This document shows, in pieces, positions 62,733 to 64,000 of a stretch of DNA of 64,000 bases. The translations under genes and the position numbers were made by a program. Where the stretch lies: NCBI RefSeq assembly GCF_009846745.1, contig NZ_AQPF01000001.1, positions 62,001 through 126,000 of the forward strand, given 5' to 3'. Below the pieces are notes generated by a model, which searched no databases, was not told the origin of the DNA, and saw only the letters and a program-made list of their open reading frames with translations. How positions within the stretch are numbered: position 1 is the stretch's first letter; each line of letters starts with the position of its first letter. The DNA is from Alloalcanivorax xiamenensis (GTDB lineage: Bacteria; Pseudomonadota; Gammaproteobacteria; Pseudomonadales; Alcanivoracaceae).

Positions 62733-63524
62733 TCATTCCTGCAAACGGGATATTTCGTTCCGGATCACGTCGATCACCATGCGTCGACGCTCGTCGCTCA
62801 TCCGCGACACCACCGAGGCCACACTGACCGCCACGTCCTGACCGGAGCCGGGCACCCGGAACGCCACCCCCAAGGCCGCCACTTCCGGGATGATGCGGCC
62901 ATTGTTGAAAGCAAAACCGTCGCGCCGGTATTCCAGCAGCCACTGGCGCACCTCCGACAAGGTGATGCCCGAATAGCGCTCGTAGCGATCTTGATTGAGC
63001 AGCAGCATGCGGTCGCCTTCCTCCACCGACAGGGAGGCCAGCAGCGAACAGGAACCGGCTCCGATCCCCAGCGGCCGACGGGCTCCGACCATCAGCGTGT
63101 TGGCACTGATCGGGTAGGTACCTTCGGAGAGGTCGATGCACACCGAGTCCCGATTGGAACGGATCGACAGGTAAGTGGACTCCTCGGTGCGTCGCGAGAT
63201 ATTTTTGAGCATCGGTCTCAGCCGTTGCCGCAGCTGCAGATCCGGCGCCACCGCCTGGGCGGATTCGGCGATATCGAGCAATTCGAAGCCCACATGATAA
63301 GTCTTCACATAGGGATCGAAGGTCAGCAACCCTTCGTGGGTGAGGGCGGTCAGCAACCGATGGGCGGTCGCGGTGTTCATTCCCACCTCCCGCGCAATGC
63401 GTGACAGCGTGCCGCCGGTGGGGAAAGTGCGCGCGACCGTACGCAACAACAACGATGCCTTGGCCAGAGTGGTGCTGGTGGCGGGCTTGGCCTTCTTGGC
63501 GGTGGTGGTTCGGACTGAGCTCAT
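62733..63524 (-). CDS. IclR-family transcriptional regulator
   Basis: A 263-residue regulator. The N-terminal winged helix has LSRIAREVGMNTATAHRLLTAL, and the C-terminal effector domain has TYLSIRSNRDSVCIDL, GIGAGSCSLLASL and NNGRIIPEVAALGVAFR. It lies upstream of the TAXI operon on the same strand and probably represses or activates it in response to an aromatic or short organic acid. Start MSSVRTT follows GGAG. Confidence 0.9.
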   Translation of the reverse strand: MSSVRTTTAKKAKPATSTTLAKASLLLRTVARTFPTGGTLSRIAREVGMNTATAHRLLTALTHEGLLTFDPYVKTYHVGFELLDIAESAQAVAPDLQLRQRLRPMLKNISRRTEESTYLSIRSNRDSVCIDLSEGTYPISANTLMVGARRPLGIGAGSCSLLASLSVEEGDRMLLLNQDRYERYSGITLSEVRQWLLEYRRDGFAFNNGRIIPEVAALGVAFRVPGSGQDVAVSVASVVSRMSDERRRMVIDVIRNEISRLQE

Positions 63525-63607
63525 GGGACTCCGCGGCGGCATATTTTCTCGTTATACGTGAATTTTATCTCGCATAACGATAGCCATTACCCCGCGATCT
63601 GCCAAGC

Positions 63608-64000
63608 TCAGCCGTTCGACGCCTCCCTGACAGAGGCATCGAATGCCGTGAACAGCAGGTTCTCCGTGCTGTCGCCAACCCGGAATTCCGCCTTCATGGC
63701 ATCCAGATGGTCCAAAGCTTCTCCCCGCAAATAGGGCGCCTCCAGGCATACGATCTGGTAAATACCCTGGCGCAACAGCGCCCGATCCAGGCTCTCATTC
63801 TCGGCGGCGGCGGGGTTGAGGCCATGGGTCAGGCCCGGCCACGACATCGCCAGAACCCAGGTATTCACCATCAGGGCGCGCAGGTCCTCATCACTGGCTT
63901 CGATCAGACCGCTGGCCCGCAGTCCCTGATAAATATGCAGCCCGCGCTCCATGCCATCTTGCACGAACCTCGTGTATTCAGCGCGTAACTCCGGGTCTTG
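63608..64000 (-). CDS. TetR-family regulator, C-terminal part
   Basis: The frame is open to the right edge, so the gene continues outside the window. The 130 visible residues begin QDPELRAEYTRF and resemble the ligand-binding domain of TetR/AcrR regulators, with a hydrophobic helix ALMVNTWVLAMSW. The N-terminal HTH is not visible. Function is not assigned, but it may relate to the neighbouring IclR/TAXI locus. Confidence 0.7.
   Translation of the reverse strand, partial: QDPELRAEYTRFVQDGMERGLHIYQGLRASGLIEASDEDLRALMVNTWVLAMSWPGLTHGLNPAAAENESLDRALLRQGIYQIVCLEAPYLRGEALDHLDAMKAEFRVGDSTENLLFTAFDASVREASNG

Overview
The window is 64 kb of GC-rich chromosome with densely packed genes. The gene set points to an aerobic gammaproteobacterium near Pseudomonadales/Oceanospirillales: pyrR-pyrB-pyrC' beside ruvX-algH-tonB-gshB, a full pilGHIJK-chpABC chemosensory cluster, and pilT-pilU beside yggS-proC-yggT. 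A marine-type proteobacterial sortase, TRAP and TAXI uptake systems and acyl-CoA/CoA-transferase enzymes make a marine or hydrocarbon-associated member such as Alcanivoracaceae plausible. That family-level placement is inference. No prophage, insertion sequence, CRISPR array, rRNA or tRNA was recognised.

Layout. 1-1.8 kb: a sortase and the end of its VIT/VWA surface substrate. 1.8-9 kb: acyl-CoA dehydrogenase, histidine phosphatase, two tandem TRAP binding proteins without a permease, OsmC protein, lipase-like hydrolase and an HMG-CoA-lyase-like enzyme. 9-14 kb: yggT, proC and yggS, then pilT-pilU divergently. 14-21 kb: higBA toxin-antitoxin, pirin, glutathionyl-hydroquinone reductase, azoreductase with a divergent LysR regulator, a lipoprotein and a two-component system. 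21.5-23 kb: a membrane-TlpA fusion with a DsbG-like protein. 23-30 kb: pyrimidine genes, then ruvX, algH, tonB and gshB. 30-42 kb: the Pil-Chp cluster, including a 2112-residue ChpA. 42-50 kb: metallo-hydrolase, lipid A-type acyltransferase, FKBP isomerase, HerA-like ATPase, glyoxalase I, LysR regulator and MFS transporter. 50 kb: ArsR plus a split YeeE/YedE pair. 51-56 kb: lipoprotein amidase, rsmE, NfeD/QmcA pair and a YheT hydrolase. 56.6-64 kb: a minus-strand locus with an IclR regulator, TAXI-TRAP system, two-subunit CoA-transferase and an unidentified membrane transporter, ending in a truncated TetR-type gene.

How the genes work together. PilT and PilU retract type IV pili and the Pil-Chp system controls them. 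PyrR, PyrB and the degenerate PyrC' form the pyrimidine module. The two-component system probably governs the divergent periplasmic thiol-redox pair. The right-hand locus looks like an uptake-and-activation operon for an organic acid.

The less ordinary content is: the sortase/substrate pair; the tandem binding proteins with extra cysteines; the redox module; the IclR/TAXI/CoA-transferase/orphan-transporter operon; and several intergenic islands built of nested inverted repeats (9.8-10.0, 15.7-16.1 and 50.9-51.1 kb) together with REP-like palindromes.
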